DNA from: Microlunatus phosphovorus NM-1
GTDB lineage: Bacteria; Actinomycetota; Actinomycetes; Propionibacteriales; Propionibacteriaceae
NCBI RefSeq assembly: GCF_000270245.1
Contig: NC_015635.1
Span: forward strand, 620,001-684,000
Reading direction: 5' to 3'
Length of the DNA: 64,000 nucleotides
The notes below the pieces were generated by a model. It was given only the letters and a program-made list of their open reading frames with translations, did not search any database and was not told the origin of the DNA. The translations under genes and the position numbers were made by a program. The stretch's first letter is position 1. Every line of letters starts with the position of its first letter. Below are positions 25,048 to 33,334 of this stretch, piece by piece.

Positions 25048-26856
25048 ATGCAGACTTCAGTTCGACGATCCAGCCGCGCGCGCTTGGGCACAGCTGTGGG
25101 TGTCCTTGCCACGATCTTGGCAGTGGCGCTGGGGCTGCTTGCCGCACCCGCGCCCGCCCAGGGCGCGGCCGGCGATGCCACCATCTTCGGCACCACGGTG
25201 CCCGCGACGCCGGCTGACAGTGACACTGCAGCAGTCGAGCTGGGCGTGACCTTCACCCCCCGGGTGAGCGGCTCGGCCGTGGGTGTTCGGTTCTACAAGG
25301 GCTCGGGCAATACCGGCACCCACACCGGCAGCCTGTGGAGTTCGTCCGGCTCCCGCCTGGCGACCGCGACCTTCGCCAACGAGACCGCAACGGGCTGGCA
25401 GACGGTCGAGTTCGCGAGCCCGGTCAAGCTGACCGCCGGTCAGCGGTACGTCGCTTCCTATCGCGCGCCGCGCGGTCGTTATGCCGTGGCGCAGCGGTTC
25501 TTCACCAGCACCTACACCAGCGGTGACCTGAGCGTGCCGACCAACGGCGGCGTCTACCGCTACGGCACGTCCGGATTCCCGAGTTCCACCTATCAGGCCA
25601 GCAACTACTACGTCGATGTGGTGTTCCGCCCTTCGTCGAGCTCGCCGAGCCCCTCGGCCACCCCGACCAGCTCGCCGACTGCCACGAGCTCGCCGACGGC
25701 GACGAGTTCACCCAGCAGCACCAGCTCGCCGAGTGCCACCAGCTCACCCAGCAGCACCAGCTCACCTACGACGCCTTCGAGCTTCAACCCCGGCAATCTG
25801 AGCGGCACCGTCGCGGTGCCGGCCGGCATGGGTGCGGAGGATGTCAGCAGTCCGGATCGAGTGGTCGGCACCGGAACCCCGAGCAGCTGCACGTCGGCAG
25901 CCGTGGTTGCCGCGGTGAACGCAGGAGGGGTGATCACCTTCAACTGCGGTCCCAACCCGGTCACCATCACGCTCTCGCAGACGCTGAAGGTGAGCAACAG
26001 CACTCGCAAGTTGGTGATCGACGGTGGCGGCAAGGTCACGCTGTCCGGTGGCAACACCAACCGGATCCTCTACATGGACACCTGTGACACCTCATTGGGC
26101 AAGGTGTCGGGCAACTGTCTGTACGCGCCTCAGTGGCCGGTGGTGACGGTGCAGAACATCACCTTCGCGAACGGCAACGCCACCAATGCCTCCTACGTCT
26201 CACCGGGCGACACCAATCAGGGTTCCAACGGTGGCGGCGCCATCTTCGCACTGGGCGGCAAGCTGAAGGTCGTCCGCTCGGTGTTCGTCAACAACGTCTG
26301 CGCGACCAACGGTCCGGACCTGGGTGGCGCGGCAGTCCGTGTTCTCGCCCAGCGCTCCCCGACGCCGAACGACCTGGACAACTCCCACGCCGCGCGCAAC
26401 CAGGAGCCGGTAGCCATCGTGCAGAGCACCTTCGGCGGGGCCAGCGGCCAGGGCAACTCGTGCTCCAACGGGGGCGCGATCAGCGGTCTGCGTACCCCGA
26501 TCACCGTCGTGAACAGCAAGATCAGCTACAACAACGCGATCGGGTGCTGCGCCAACCCCGCTCACTCCGGTACGCCGGGTGGTGGCAGCGGTGGTGCGAT
26601 CTACACCGACGGCACGTCGTACGACCTGAGGATCTCCGGCTCCGACATCCAGTACAACACCGCCAAGGCCGGCGGCAGCTCGATCTTCTATGTCAGTAAT
26701 GACAAGACAGGTCGCTTGATCATCGACAAGACGGTGAGCAAGAACAACACCTACGCCGCGCCCGGTTATCCGGGGCCGCACAGCTTCCAGAACTACCCGG
26801 GCATCTTCTACCTGGGCAGCGGCAACCCGGTCTTCACCAACTCGACCATCCAGTAG
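25048..26856 (+). CDS. Secreted DUF4082 + right-handed beta-helix protein
   Basis: This 602-residue exported protein has a Sec signal peptide (basic start, hydrophobic VGVLATILAVALGLLAA, cleavage near AQGA at ~40). A DUF4082 domain (residues ~45-195) starts TIFGTTVPATPADSDTAAVELG. A Ser/Thr/Pro linker of TSSPTA/TSSPSS repeats (~196-245) follows. The C-terminal ~350 residues form a Gly/Asn-rich parallel beta-helix of the pectate-lyase-like kind. The four-part layout suggests a cell-surface or secreted polysaccharide-binding or -cleaving protein. Catalytic residues are not identifiable. GGGGGAGA precedes the ATG; 219 bp of upstream DNA hold no other feature. Confidence 0.85.
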   Translation: MQTSVRRSSRARLGTAVGVLATILAVALGLLAAPAPAQGAAGDATIFGTTVPATPADSDTAAVELGVTFTPRVSGSAVGVRFYKGSGNTGTHTGSLWSSSGSRLATATFANETATGWQTVEFASPVKLTAGQRYVASYRAPRGRYAVAQRFFTSTYTSGDLSVPTNGGVYRYGTSGFPSSTYQASNYYVDVVFRPSSSSPSPSATPTSSPTATSSPTATSSPSSTSSPSATSSPSSTSSPTTPSSFNPGNLSGTVAVPAGMGAEDVSSPDRVVGTGTPSSCTSAAVVAAVNAGGVITFNCGPNPVTITLSQTLKVSNSTRKLVIDGGGKVTLSGGNTNRILYMDTCDTSLGKVSGNCLYAPQWPVVTVQNITFANGNATNASYVSPGDTNQGSNGGGAIFALGGKLKVVRSVFVNNVCATNGPDLGGAAVRVLAQRSPTPNDLDNSHAARNQEPVAIVQSTFGGASGQGNSCSNGGAISGLRTPITVVNSKISYNNAIGCCANPAHSGTPGGGSGGAIYTDGTSYDLRISGSDIQYNTAKAGGSSIFYVSNDKTGRLIIDKTVSKNNTYAAPGYPGPHSFQNYPGIFYLGSGNPVFTNSTIQ

Positions 26857-26892
26857 CGGCAAGTCGGTGCGGCTGGCCTTCGGCAAGCGGCA

Positions 26893-27663
26893 TCAGGTTC
26901 GGTAGACGGCGATCTCTCCGGAAGCGGTACGCGCCCGAACGCTCACGTACGGCTCGCCGTCGGCCGGGGCGTTGCAGGGATCCATCGCCACCCGCACCGC
27001 GCCGCTGGTGGAACTGAGGTCGAGCCAGGCGGTGAGTCCGTCGGCGATCCCGATCGTCAGCGAGCCGGACGCCGATCGGAGGTCGATCGATCCTCGGGCA
27101 CCCGGCACCGAGATGTCGCCCGAGCCCGAGGAGGCGCGGAGCTCGACTGCCTGGAGGGACCTGACCAGGAGATCGCCGGAACCGGACTTGGCCGAGATCG
27201 GGCAATGGGCCTCGCCGACCACGATGTCGCCGGACCCACTGCTGAGCCGAGCCGCGCTGCCGCTGAGTGAGCCGACCGACGCCGACCCCGAGCCGGTCGT
27301 GACGTCGAGATCCTCGGCACTGGCCAGACTGATGTCGCCCGATCCCGTGATCAGCCGGCACCGGCCGAGCGGGACGGTGGCGGTGACATCGGCCGAGCCC
27401 GTGCGAGCAGTGAGCGCGGTGCCGGCCGGCACCCCGATCCGCAGATGCGCGGTCTGGCTCCGGAACACCTGCTCCGGGAACCAGATCCGTAGCGTGTCGG
27501 CCTCGTGCCTGATGTTGGTCTGCTGCAGCAGATCCTCGGCCGCGCTGACCGTACCCTCGACGATGTCATCGAGTGGGCCGGCTTCGAGGCTCAGGGAGCC
27601 ACGGGCGAGATTGTCCACGACGATCGTCCGGATTCCCGCGGCATCGAAGGTGCGAGCCGTCAT
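26893..27663 (-). CDS. DUF4097 beta-strand repeat protein
   Basis: This 256-residue protein is built from repeated strands with the signature SGSGDI (TGSGDISLAS, SSGSGDIVVG, SGSGDLLV, SSGSGDISVP), as in DUF4097/DUF4098 adhesin-like proteins. No signal peptide or membrane helix is visible, so it is probably cytoplasmic. Its ATG overlaps the stop of the upstream RHH gene (ATGA), so the two are translated together. Pairs of a DUF4097 gene with an RHH regulator recur in actinobacteria, but the function is unknown. A role as partner or sensor for the RHH protein is inference. Confidence 0.82.
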   Translation of the reverse strand: MTARTFDAAGIRTIVVDNLARGSLSLEAGPLDDIVEGTVSAAEDLLQQTNIRHEADTLRIWFPEQVFRSQTAHLRIGVPAGTALTARTGSADVTATVPLGRCRLITGSGDISLASAEDLDVTTGSGSASVGSLSGSAARLSSGSGDIVVGEAHCPISAKSGSGDLLVRSLQAVELRASSGSGDISVPGARGSIDLRSASGSLTIGIADGLTAWLDLSSTSGAVRVAMDPCNAPADGEPYVSVRARTASGEIAVYRT

Positions 27664-28331
27664 CGGACCCACCCCTGCACGGTGCCCCGGCTGGTTGATG
27701 GCGTGGCAGCCTCGGGTGCGTTGTGGGCGCCGGTGTTGCGGCGACCGAACAAGCCGCTCGGGCCGAAGGGGCCGTGCGGACCGAACACGCCGTACGGACC
27801 GAAGGGGCCGCTGTCACCAGGTGGTGCGGGCGGAGTCGGGGGTTTGGGCGCCGCCGAGGCTTGGCGCTGGCCGAGAGCATCCATCACGGCCCGCAACAAC
27901 CAGGCATTGGTGGAGATCTTGTCGGCATCAGCCTGTTCGTCGACGCGAGCCTTGACTGAGGCGGGCAGTCGCAGACTGATCCGGGCTACCGGCTCGTCCT
28001 CGTCAGCGGCTGGGACGTCCTCGACCTCGGCCTGCTCCGGGCCGGGCTCCTCGCGGGCCGGGAGCAGCAGGGTGGGTTCGGCGGTGGGGGCGGCCACGGC
28101 GACCACGAGATCGGGGTCGACACCATTGAGACGCAGCTCGACGCTGCTCGGGGCGATCTCGGCGCTGATCTGCGCTGCTGCATCGGACAAAGCGCTGATC
28201 AGGGCCAATCGGGTGCTGGCCTCGACTGCGCCGCCGAGTCGTTCGGCCACCAGACGGGTGCTGTCGTCGCCGAGCGCAGCGGCACCGGTGACGCCCTGTC
28301 GCACGGTCTCCAGATACGGTGAGAGATCCAT
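27660..28331 (-). CDS. Ribbon-helix-helix protein with Gly/Pro/Phe-rich tail
   Basis: This 223-residue protein has a HicB/Arc-like ribbon-helix-helix domain near residues 115-155 (VARISLRLPASVKARVDEQ, then KISTNAWLLRAVMDAL). The N-terminal ~90 residues form a helical plus strand region of unknown fold. A low-complexity C-terminal tail has GPFG-type repeats (GPFGPYGVFGPHGPFGPSG). The RHH part should bind DNA as a dimer. Three TGACGYC boxes with an exact 11-bp period overlap and precede its start codon, so it probably represses itself and the downstream DUF4097 gene. It may be listed as a HicB-type antitoxin elsewhere, but no toxin is adjacent. Confidence 0.8.
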   Translation of the reverse strand: MDLSPYLETVRQGVTGAAALGDDSTRLVAERLGGAVEASTRLALISALSDAAAQISAEIAPSSVELRLNGVDPDLVVAVAAPTAEPTLLLPAREEPGPEQAEVEDVPAADEDEPVARISLRLPASVKARVDEQADADKISTNAWLLRAVMDALGQRQASAAPKPPTPPAPPGDSGPFGPYGVFGPHGPFGPSGLFGRRNTGAHNAPEAATPSTSRGTVQGWVR

Positions 28332-28382
28332 GACGCCAGTATGACGTCACTATGACGCCATGCGCAAGAGGCTGTGGCGTCA
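28331..28382. promoter_or_regulatory. Phased 11-bp operator array for the RHH gene
   Basis: TGACGCC at 28331, TGACGTCA at 28342 and TGACGCC at 28353 recur every 11 bp, one helical turn. An inverted TGGCGTCA at 28375 is two turns further. RHH proteins typically bind such short phased boxes as stacked dimers. The array covers the start codon and the likely promoter. Confidence 0.6.
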
Positions 28383-28539
28383 GAATGTGAATCGGCAGGC
28401 GCGCCGGACCGGTTCCCTGGTTGCTCTCGTCCAGACGTCTAGGGTCGAAATGGTTGGCGGCGCGGGCGACCGGGCCAGCCGTGGTCACGACCCGCAGGGG
28501 TGTCGTGACCCACCGCAGTCGGAGTAGCAGAGGTTTCGC

Positions 28540-30171
28540 GTGATCGAGTTCGAGTCAGTCTCCAAGACCTTCCGGGACGGGACGACGGCCGTCGACAATC
28601 TGAACCTGGTCGTGCCGTCGGGCAAGATCACCGTCATCGTGGGACCGTCCGGCTGTGGCAAGACCACCACACTGCGGATGGTCAATCGAATGCTGGAACC
28701 GTCGAAGGGCAAGATCACCTGGGACGGCAAACCGGTCAAGTCGCGGCGCAGGACCGCTCTGCGACGACAGATGGGCTACGTGATCCAGAGCGGGGGCCTG
28801 TTCCCGCACCGGACGGTGCTGGAGAACATCGCCACCGTCCCGGACCTGCTCGGCTGGGACCGGAGGAAGTCTCAGAAGCGGGCCGTGGAACTGCTCGGCA
28901 GCGTCGGCCTGGAGCGTCCGCTGGGCAGCCGGTATCCGGCGCAGCTGTCCGGGGGACAGCAGCAGCGCGTCGGGGTGGCCCGCGCGCTGGCCGCCGATCC
29001 GCTGGTGCTGTTGATGGACGAGCCGTTCTCCGCGGTCGACCCGGTGGTACGCAGCGAGCTACAGGAGTTCTTCCTCCATCTCCAGCGGCAGCTCAGCAAG
29101 ACGATCATCATGATCACCCACGACATCGACGAGGCGATCCGGCTGGGCGATCAGGTGGCCGTGCTGCGCGTCGGTGGCCGGCTCGCCCAGGTCGGGACGC
29201 CGCAGCAATTGCTGGACGAGCCCGCCGACGCCTTTGTGGAGGGCTTCGTCGGCAAGGACCGCGGCTATCGCGCGCTGTCGTTCCAACCTGCGTCGGGACT
29301 GGCGCTGGGCAGTGTGCAAGTCGTTCGCGATGCCGGGTACGGCGGTGGGGGCGGCCCCACCCTGGTGGTGAACGCCGATGCGCAGCCGATGAGCTGGGCA
29401 GATCCGTCACGTCCCGGCTCGACCATCGCGCTGGGCGCCACCTTCGACCCCGAACGGGACTCGCTGCGCAGCGCGCTCGATGCCGCGCTGACCTCGCCGG
29501 TCGGACTGGCTGTCGCAGTCGCCGGACCGCAGCGACGGTATGCCGGTGTGGTGAACGCCGACATGATCCTGGCCCAAGTAACCCGGACTCGTGCTCAGAT
29601 CGCCGAGTCGATCGCGGTGCGCACCGAGGATGTCGCGGCGCGTCCGGACGACACAGCGATCCGCACTGATCCGCCGGTGGTGGGTCCGGACGACACGGCG
29701 GTGCGCACTGATGACCCGGTGCCGACGAGCTACTACGCACCCGCGGCGGCCATGGGTTGGGACGAAGATCCGGAGGCCACCTCCGTACGGGGCGTGCCGG
29801 CGGTTGGCACCGTCCCGCCGGTCCCGGGCGTCGCCCCGGTCGCGCCGGCGCCGTTCGTACCTGTGGATGATCCCGATGCCACCCGGATCTCCGGGCCGCT
29901 GCCCGACGACATCGAGCCCACGCCGACCGAATCGCAGTCCTTCGAGGCGCCGGCCGGCGAGGTGGAGTCCGTCGGATCCCAGCCTGGTGAGAGTGCGCCG
30001 GCCGAGGCAGCAGCCCATCCGGAGGATGGCGCGGCCGAGGGTCTCGAGTCCGAGGGCGCTGTCCCCTCAGACGCGACGCCCGAGAATGTGGTGCCTGAGG
30101 ATGCGGCGCCGGGGCCGGACCAGGATCAGGCCGTGGGGGCCGAGGATCGGGATCGGGAGCCGCCACGATGA
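28540..30171 (+). CDS. opuCA: Glycine betaine/choline-type ABC transporter ATPase with long acidic tail
   Basis: This ATP-binding subunit belongs to an OpuC/ProV-type compatible-solute importer. The nucleotide-binding domain (residues 1-240) has Walker A GPSGCGKTT, Q-loop YVIQSGGLFPHRTV, signature LSGGQQQR, Walker B LLMDEPF and the switch His in THDIDEA. A regulatory region follows (~245-345). The remaining ~190 residues are an acidic Pro/Ala/Glu-rich region that looks disordered and is unusual for the family. At 543 residues it is far longer than typical (~320-400). GTG at 28540 gives the canonical start, and the stop overlaps the first permease start (ATGA). Confidence 0.92.
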   Translation: MIEFESVSKTFRDGTTAVDNLNLVVPSGKITVIVGPSGCGKTTTLRMVNRMLEPSKGKITWDGKPVKSRRRTALRRQMGYVIQSGGLFPHRTVLENIATVPDLLGWDRRKSQKRAVELLGSVGLERPLGSRYPAQLSGGQQQRVGVARALAADPLVLLMDEPFSAVDPVVRSELQEFFLHLQRQLSKTIIMITHDIDEAIRLGDQVAVLRVGGRLAQVGTPQQLLDEPADAFVEGFVGKDRGYRALSFQPASGLALGSVQVVRDAGYGGGGGPTLVVNADAQPMSWADPSRPGSTIALGATFDPERDSLRSALDAALTSPVGLAVAVAGPQRRYAGVVNADMILAQVTRTRAQIAESIAVRTEDVAARPDDTAIRTDPPVVGPDDTAVRTDDPVPTSYYAPAAAMGWDEDPEATSVRGVPAVGTVPPVPGVAPVAPAPFVPVDDPDATRISGPLPDDIEPTPTESQSFEAPAGEVESVGSQPGESAPAEAAAHPEDGAAEGLESEGAVPSDATPENVVPEDAAPGPDQDQAVGAEDRDREPPR

Positions 30172-30830
30172 ATGGGGTGATCGACTGGGGCTGGGTCCAG
30201 CGCAACCTCACGATGATCGCCCAGCTGACCGGTGAGCACGTGATCCTCTCGATCATCCCGGTGCTCGCCGCCTTCGTGATCTCGATCCCGCTCGGCTACC
30301 TGGTGTTTCGGACCGGGAGGTTCGCCAACGTCGTCCTGGCCATCCTCGGCGTGGTCTATGCGATCCCGTCGCTGGCACTGTTCGTCGTGATGCCGGCGAT
30401 CCTCGGCACCAAGATCTTGAATCCGCTCAACATCGTGGTCGCCTTGACGGTCTATTCGGTGGTGCTGCTCGTCCGCAGCGTCGTCGACGGTCTCCGTTCG
30501 GTGCCTGCGACTGTCAACTCCTCGGCCGCCGCGGTGGGCTTCGGTCGGACCAGGCGCCTGTTCCGAGTCGAACTGCCGCTGGCCATGCCGGTGATCTTCG
30601 CCGGTCTGCGGGTGGTCACGGTCTCCAACATCGCGTTGGTCAGCGTGGGCGCCGTGATCGGCATCGGAGCGCTCGGTGAGCTCTTCACCCGCGGCCTGAA
30701 CGCCGGGTTCTTGACCCCGATCGTGGTCGGTCTGGTGCTCAGCCTGCTGCTGGCTCTGATCTTCGATGGACTCATCCTGCTGATCCAACGCGGGGCGCTT
30801 CCCTGGGCTCGCGGACGGAGGTCGGCATGA
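30168..30830 (+). CDS. opuCB: Compatible-solute ABC transporter permease (OpuCB-like)
   Basis: This 220-residue permease has about five or six membrane helices and the BPD_transp_1 EAA-loop region AAAVGFGRTRRLFRVELPLA. Relatives import glycine betaine, carnitine, choline or proline during osmotic stress. Start and stop overlap both neighbouring genes by four bases, so the ATPase and two permeases are one coupled unit. YAIPSLALFVVMPAILG is a family-typical helix. Confidence 0.92.
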   Translation: MNGVIDWGWVQRNLTMIAQLTGEHVILSIIPVLAAFVISIPLGYLVFRTGRFANVVLAILGVVYAIPSLALFVVMPAILGTKILNPLNIVVALTVYSVVLLVRSVVDGLRSVPATVNSSAAAVGFGRTRRLFRVELPLAMPVIFAGLRVVTVSNIALVSVGAVIGIGALGELFTRGLNAGFLTPIVVGLVLSLLLALIFDGLILLIQRGALPWARGRRSA

Positions 30831-31507
30831 TCTGGAGTTACCTGCTGGACCCGGCCAACTGGACGGCGCCGAACAACGGCATCCTCGTTCTACTCGGCCA
30901 GCATCTGGCGTACACCGCCCTCTCGGTGCTCGTCGCTGCCGTGATCGGCATCCCGTTCGGCATCCTGATCGGGCACACCGGGCATGGCCGGTTCATCGGG
31001 ATCGGGCTGAGCAACGCCGCCCGGGCGATCCCCAGCCTCGGTCTGCTGGTCCTGGTCGTCACCTTGCTGAGCAACGGGATCGGACCGATCATCGGCGTGC
31101 TGGCGATCCTGGCCCTGCCCCCGATCCTGACGGCCACCGCCGCCGGGGTGGAAGGCGCCGACCACGAGGCGGTGCACGCCGCCCGCGCGCTGGGCATGAC
31201 CGGCAATCAGATCATCGGCAAGGTGGAGTGGCCCTTGGCGCTCCCGCTGGTCATCTCGGGTCTACGCAGCGCCACGCTGCAGGTCGTCGCCACCGCCACG
31301 ATCGCGGCGTTCGTCTCGGCAGGTGGACTCGGGCAGTTGCTGCTCAGCGGGCAGGCGACCGCCAACTATGCCGAGATGTTCGCCGGCGCCGTCATGGTCG
31401 CTGTGTTGGCCATCGTGCTGGATCTGATTCTCGGGCTGTTCGGCTGGCTGGCGGCCCGCAAGAGCACGCCAGGCCGCGCCGGCGAGATCGCGTTCGCGGC
31501 AGCATAG
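30827..31507 (+). CDS. opuCD: Compatible-solute ABC transporter permease (OpuCD-like)
   Basis: This second permease of the OpuC-type system has 226 residues and six predicted helices. The EAA loop reads AARALGMTGNQIIGKVEWPLA, and ARAIPSLGLLVLVV corresponds to the family's conserved helix. Two different permeases with one ATPase and one lipoprotein is the OpuB/OpuC arrangement, in contrast to the single permease ProW. The binding-protein gene follows after 104 bp, in which a short fragment like the 132-bp repeat is found. Confidence 0.92.
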   Translation: MIWSYLLDPANWTAPNNGILVLLGQHLAYTALSVLVAAVIGIPFGILIGHTGHGRFIGIGLSNAARAIPSLGLLVLVVTLLSNGIGPIIGVLAILALPPILTATAAGVEGADHEAVHAARALGMTGNQIIGKVEWPLALPLVISGLRSATLQVVATATIAAFVSAGGLGQLLLSGQATANYAEMFAGAVMVAVLAIVLDLILGLFGWLAARKSTPGRAGEIAFAAA

Positions 31508-31541
31508 CCCTCGCTCCGCCTCACGGCCGCTCGCGACGGGG
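31508..31541 (+). repeat. Fragment related to the 132-bp repeat unit
   Basis: CTCGCTCCGCCTCACGGCCG followed by CTCGCGACGGGG resembles the end of the 132-bp repeat unit seen at 39110 and 61888. It is too short to be sure of common origin. Confidence 0.4.
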
Positions 31542-31611
31542 CTAGGGTGGCAGAAGCACGACCCCACCGCTGAGCAGGTGCCGACGATCGGCGCCGGATT
31601 CGGAGTGCAGG

Positions 31612-32553
31612 ATGGCCTTTCACCAGCGATTTCGCGGACGAGCACGCCAGATGCTGGCCGCTCTCGCCCTTGGTACGGCGGCGTTCGCGCTCGCCGCCTG
31701 TGGCGGCACGGGCGACCCGCTGTCTGACAGTTCGTCAGCCCCGGGCACCAGCAAGGTGATCGTAGGCTCGGCCAACTTCACCGAGAGCCAGGTGCTGGGC
31801 GAGCTCTATGCGCAGGCGATGCAGGCCAAGGGCGTCCAGGTCGAGACCAAACCAGGTATTGGCTCGCGTGAGGTCTACATCAAGGCACTCAAGGACGGCT
31901 CCATCTCGGTCGTCCCCGAGTACACCGGCAATCTGCTGCTCTATGTCGATCCCGAGGCGACTGCGACCACCGAGTCGGAGATCATGCAGGCGCTGCCCGC
32001 GGCGATCGGTGAGGAGCTGAAGGTGCTTGAGCCGTCGCAGGCTCAGGATCAGGACGTGTATGTGGTCACCAAGCAGACCGCGCAGCAGCATGGCATCGCG
32101 TCCCTCGATGATCTGAAGAAGATCTCGGCCAACTCGATTCTCGGCGGCCCCTCGGAGCTGCAGGACCGCGCGTACGGTCCGCCCGGGCTGGAGAAGATCT
32201 ACGGCGCGAAGTTCAAGCAGTTCAAGCCGTACGACGCGCCGGCGGTGAAGGTGAAGGACCTGAACGACAACAAGATCCAGGTCGCGACCTTCTTCACCAC
32301 CGAGGCGGCGATCCGGGACAACGGCTACGTGATGCTGACCGACCCGCAGTCGATGATCCTGCCGCAGAACGTGATCCCGCTGGCGCGGGCCGACATGGCC
32401 ACCAACACTGCGGCGGTCGAGGCGATCAACGCCGTGCAGAAGGCGCTCACCACCGACGAGCTGACCGCCTTGAACAAGCAGGTCGACTCGGGCCAGGAGG
32501 AGCCGCACGAGGCGGCGGCCGCCTGGCTGAAGGCCAAGGGACTGGTTTCCTGA
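31612..32553 (+). CDS. opuCC: Compatible-solute substrate-binding lipoprotein (OpuCC-like)
   Basis: This 313-residue binding protein has a lipoprotein signal (hydrophobic LALGTAAFALAAC with the lipobox LAAC), so it is anchored outside the membrane. The QAT family (OpuAC) fold is indicated by VIVGSANFTESQVLGELYAQ, VVPEYTGNLLLYVD and LGGPSELQDRAYGPPGLE. It delivers substrate to the two permeases upstream. Ligand choice among betaine, choline and carnitine cannot be decided here. The spacing of 104 bp suggests the same transcript or a separate weak promoter. Confidence 0.92.
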   Translation: MAFHQRFRGRARQMLAALALGTAAFALAACGGTGDPLSDSSSAPGTSKVIVGSANFTESQVLGELYAQAMQAKGVQVETKPGIGSREVYIKALKDGSISVVPEYTGNLLLYVDPEATATTESEIMQALPAAIGEELKVLEPSQAQDQDVYVVTKQTAQQHGIASLDDLKKISANSILGGPSELQDRAYGPPGLEKIYGAKFKQFKPYDAPAVKVKDLNDNKIQVATFFTTEAAIRDNGYVMLTDPQSMILPQNVIPLARADMATNTAAVEAINAVQKALTTDELTALNKQVDSGQEEPHEAAAAWLKAKGLVS

Positions 32554-32591
32554 CCCCGAGCCTGGCCTGGCTCTAGCTGCCCGATCTCCCC

Positions 32592-33284
32592 ATGTACGAG
32601 TACCGCGAATCGACCTCGCCGTTGGTCTCCGTCGTGTGGCGCTCGCAGGCCGAGGAGGACGGCAGCTATGTCGACGCCGCCAACGAGTACTGGGGATTGG
32701 CGTTCGGCACCGGACGCGAAGCCCCGTTCGAGGCGGTGCTGATCGGGCCGAGTCTGACCACTCGGGAGCTCGAGGTGCGGGCGGGCGATGACAACTGGGG
32801 GGTTGAGTTCCGGGCGCACGTGTTTCTGCACCGCGTGCCCAAGCTCGATGTGCTCGGCGAGATGCGGCAGTTGCCCACCGACGGTCGATTCTTCGAACTG
32901 GGCGGGGTGCGGTTCCCGGTGCCCAGCTACGACACGATGGAGGACCTGGTCGCCGCGATGGTCGGACAGGGCGTGCTCACCGCGTCGCCGGAGTTGGCGC
33001 GTGCGCTGGCCGGGGAGGACGCCGGATACTCCGAGCGGCAACTGCAACGCCGGTTCAGTGCCGAGGTGGGGCTGGGGCGTAAGCAGGTCGAGCAGCTGCA
33101 GCGGGCCCGCCGGGCGTACGCACTGCTGCAGGCCGGCCGGTCGATTGCGGAGGCGGCCGTGGAGGCGGGGTATGCCGACCAGGCGCACCTGACCCGCGCC
33201 TTCCGGCTGATCGCCGGCCGGACACCGGCCCGGATCCTGGCCGACACGACCGACGAGTTCGCCAGCCGCCCGACCGGCGGTTGA
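32592..33284 (+). CDS. AraC-family transcriptional regulator
   Basis: This 230-residue regulator has an N-terminal domain of unknown ligand and a C-terminal AraC double helix-turn-helix (residues ~135-215). QLQRRFSAEVGLGRKQVEQL and AAVEAGYADQAHLTRAFR followed by GRTPARI give the usual second-helix signature. It lies 51 bp upstream of the epoxide hydrolase gene on the same strand and probably controls it, a common pairing for actinobacterial hydrolases. The start at 32592 has only a weak ribosome site. Confidence 0.88.
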   Translation: MYEYRESTSPLVSVVWRSQAEEDGSYVDAANEYWGLAFGTGREAPFEAVLIGPSLTTRELEVRAGDDNWGVEFRAHVFLHRVPKLDVLGEMRQLPTDGRFFELGGVRFPVPSYDTMEDLVAAMVGQGVLTASPELARALAGEDAGYSERQLQRRFSAEVGLGRKQVEQLQRARRAYALLQAGRSIAEAAVEAGYADQAHLTRAFRLIAGRTPARILADTTDEFASRPTGG

Positions 33285-33334
33285 TGGCGGAAATCTTCAA
33301 TTCGAGCTGTGGGGTCAGCCGCGAGGCTAGAGGC

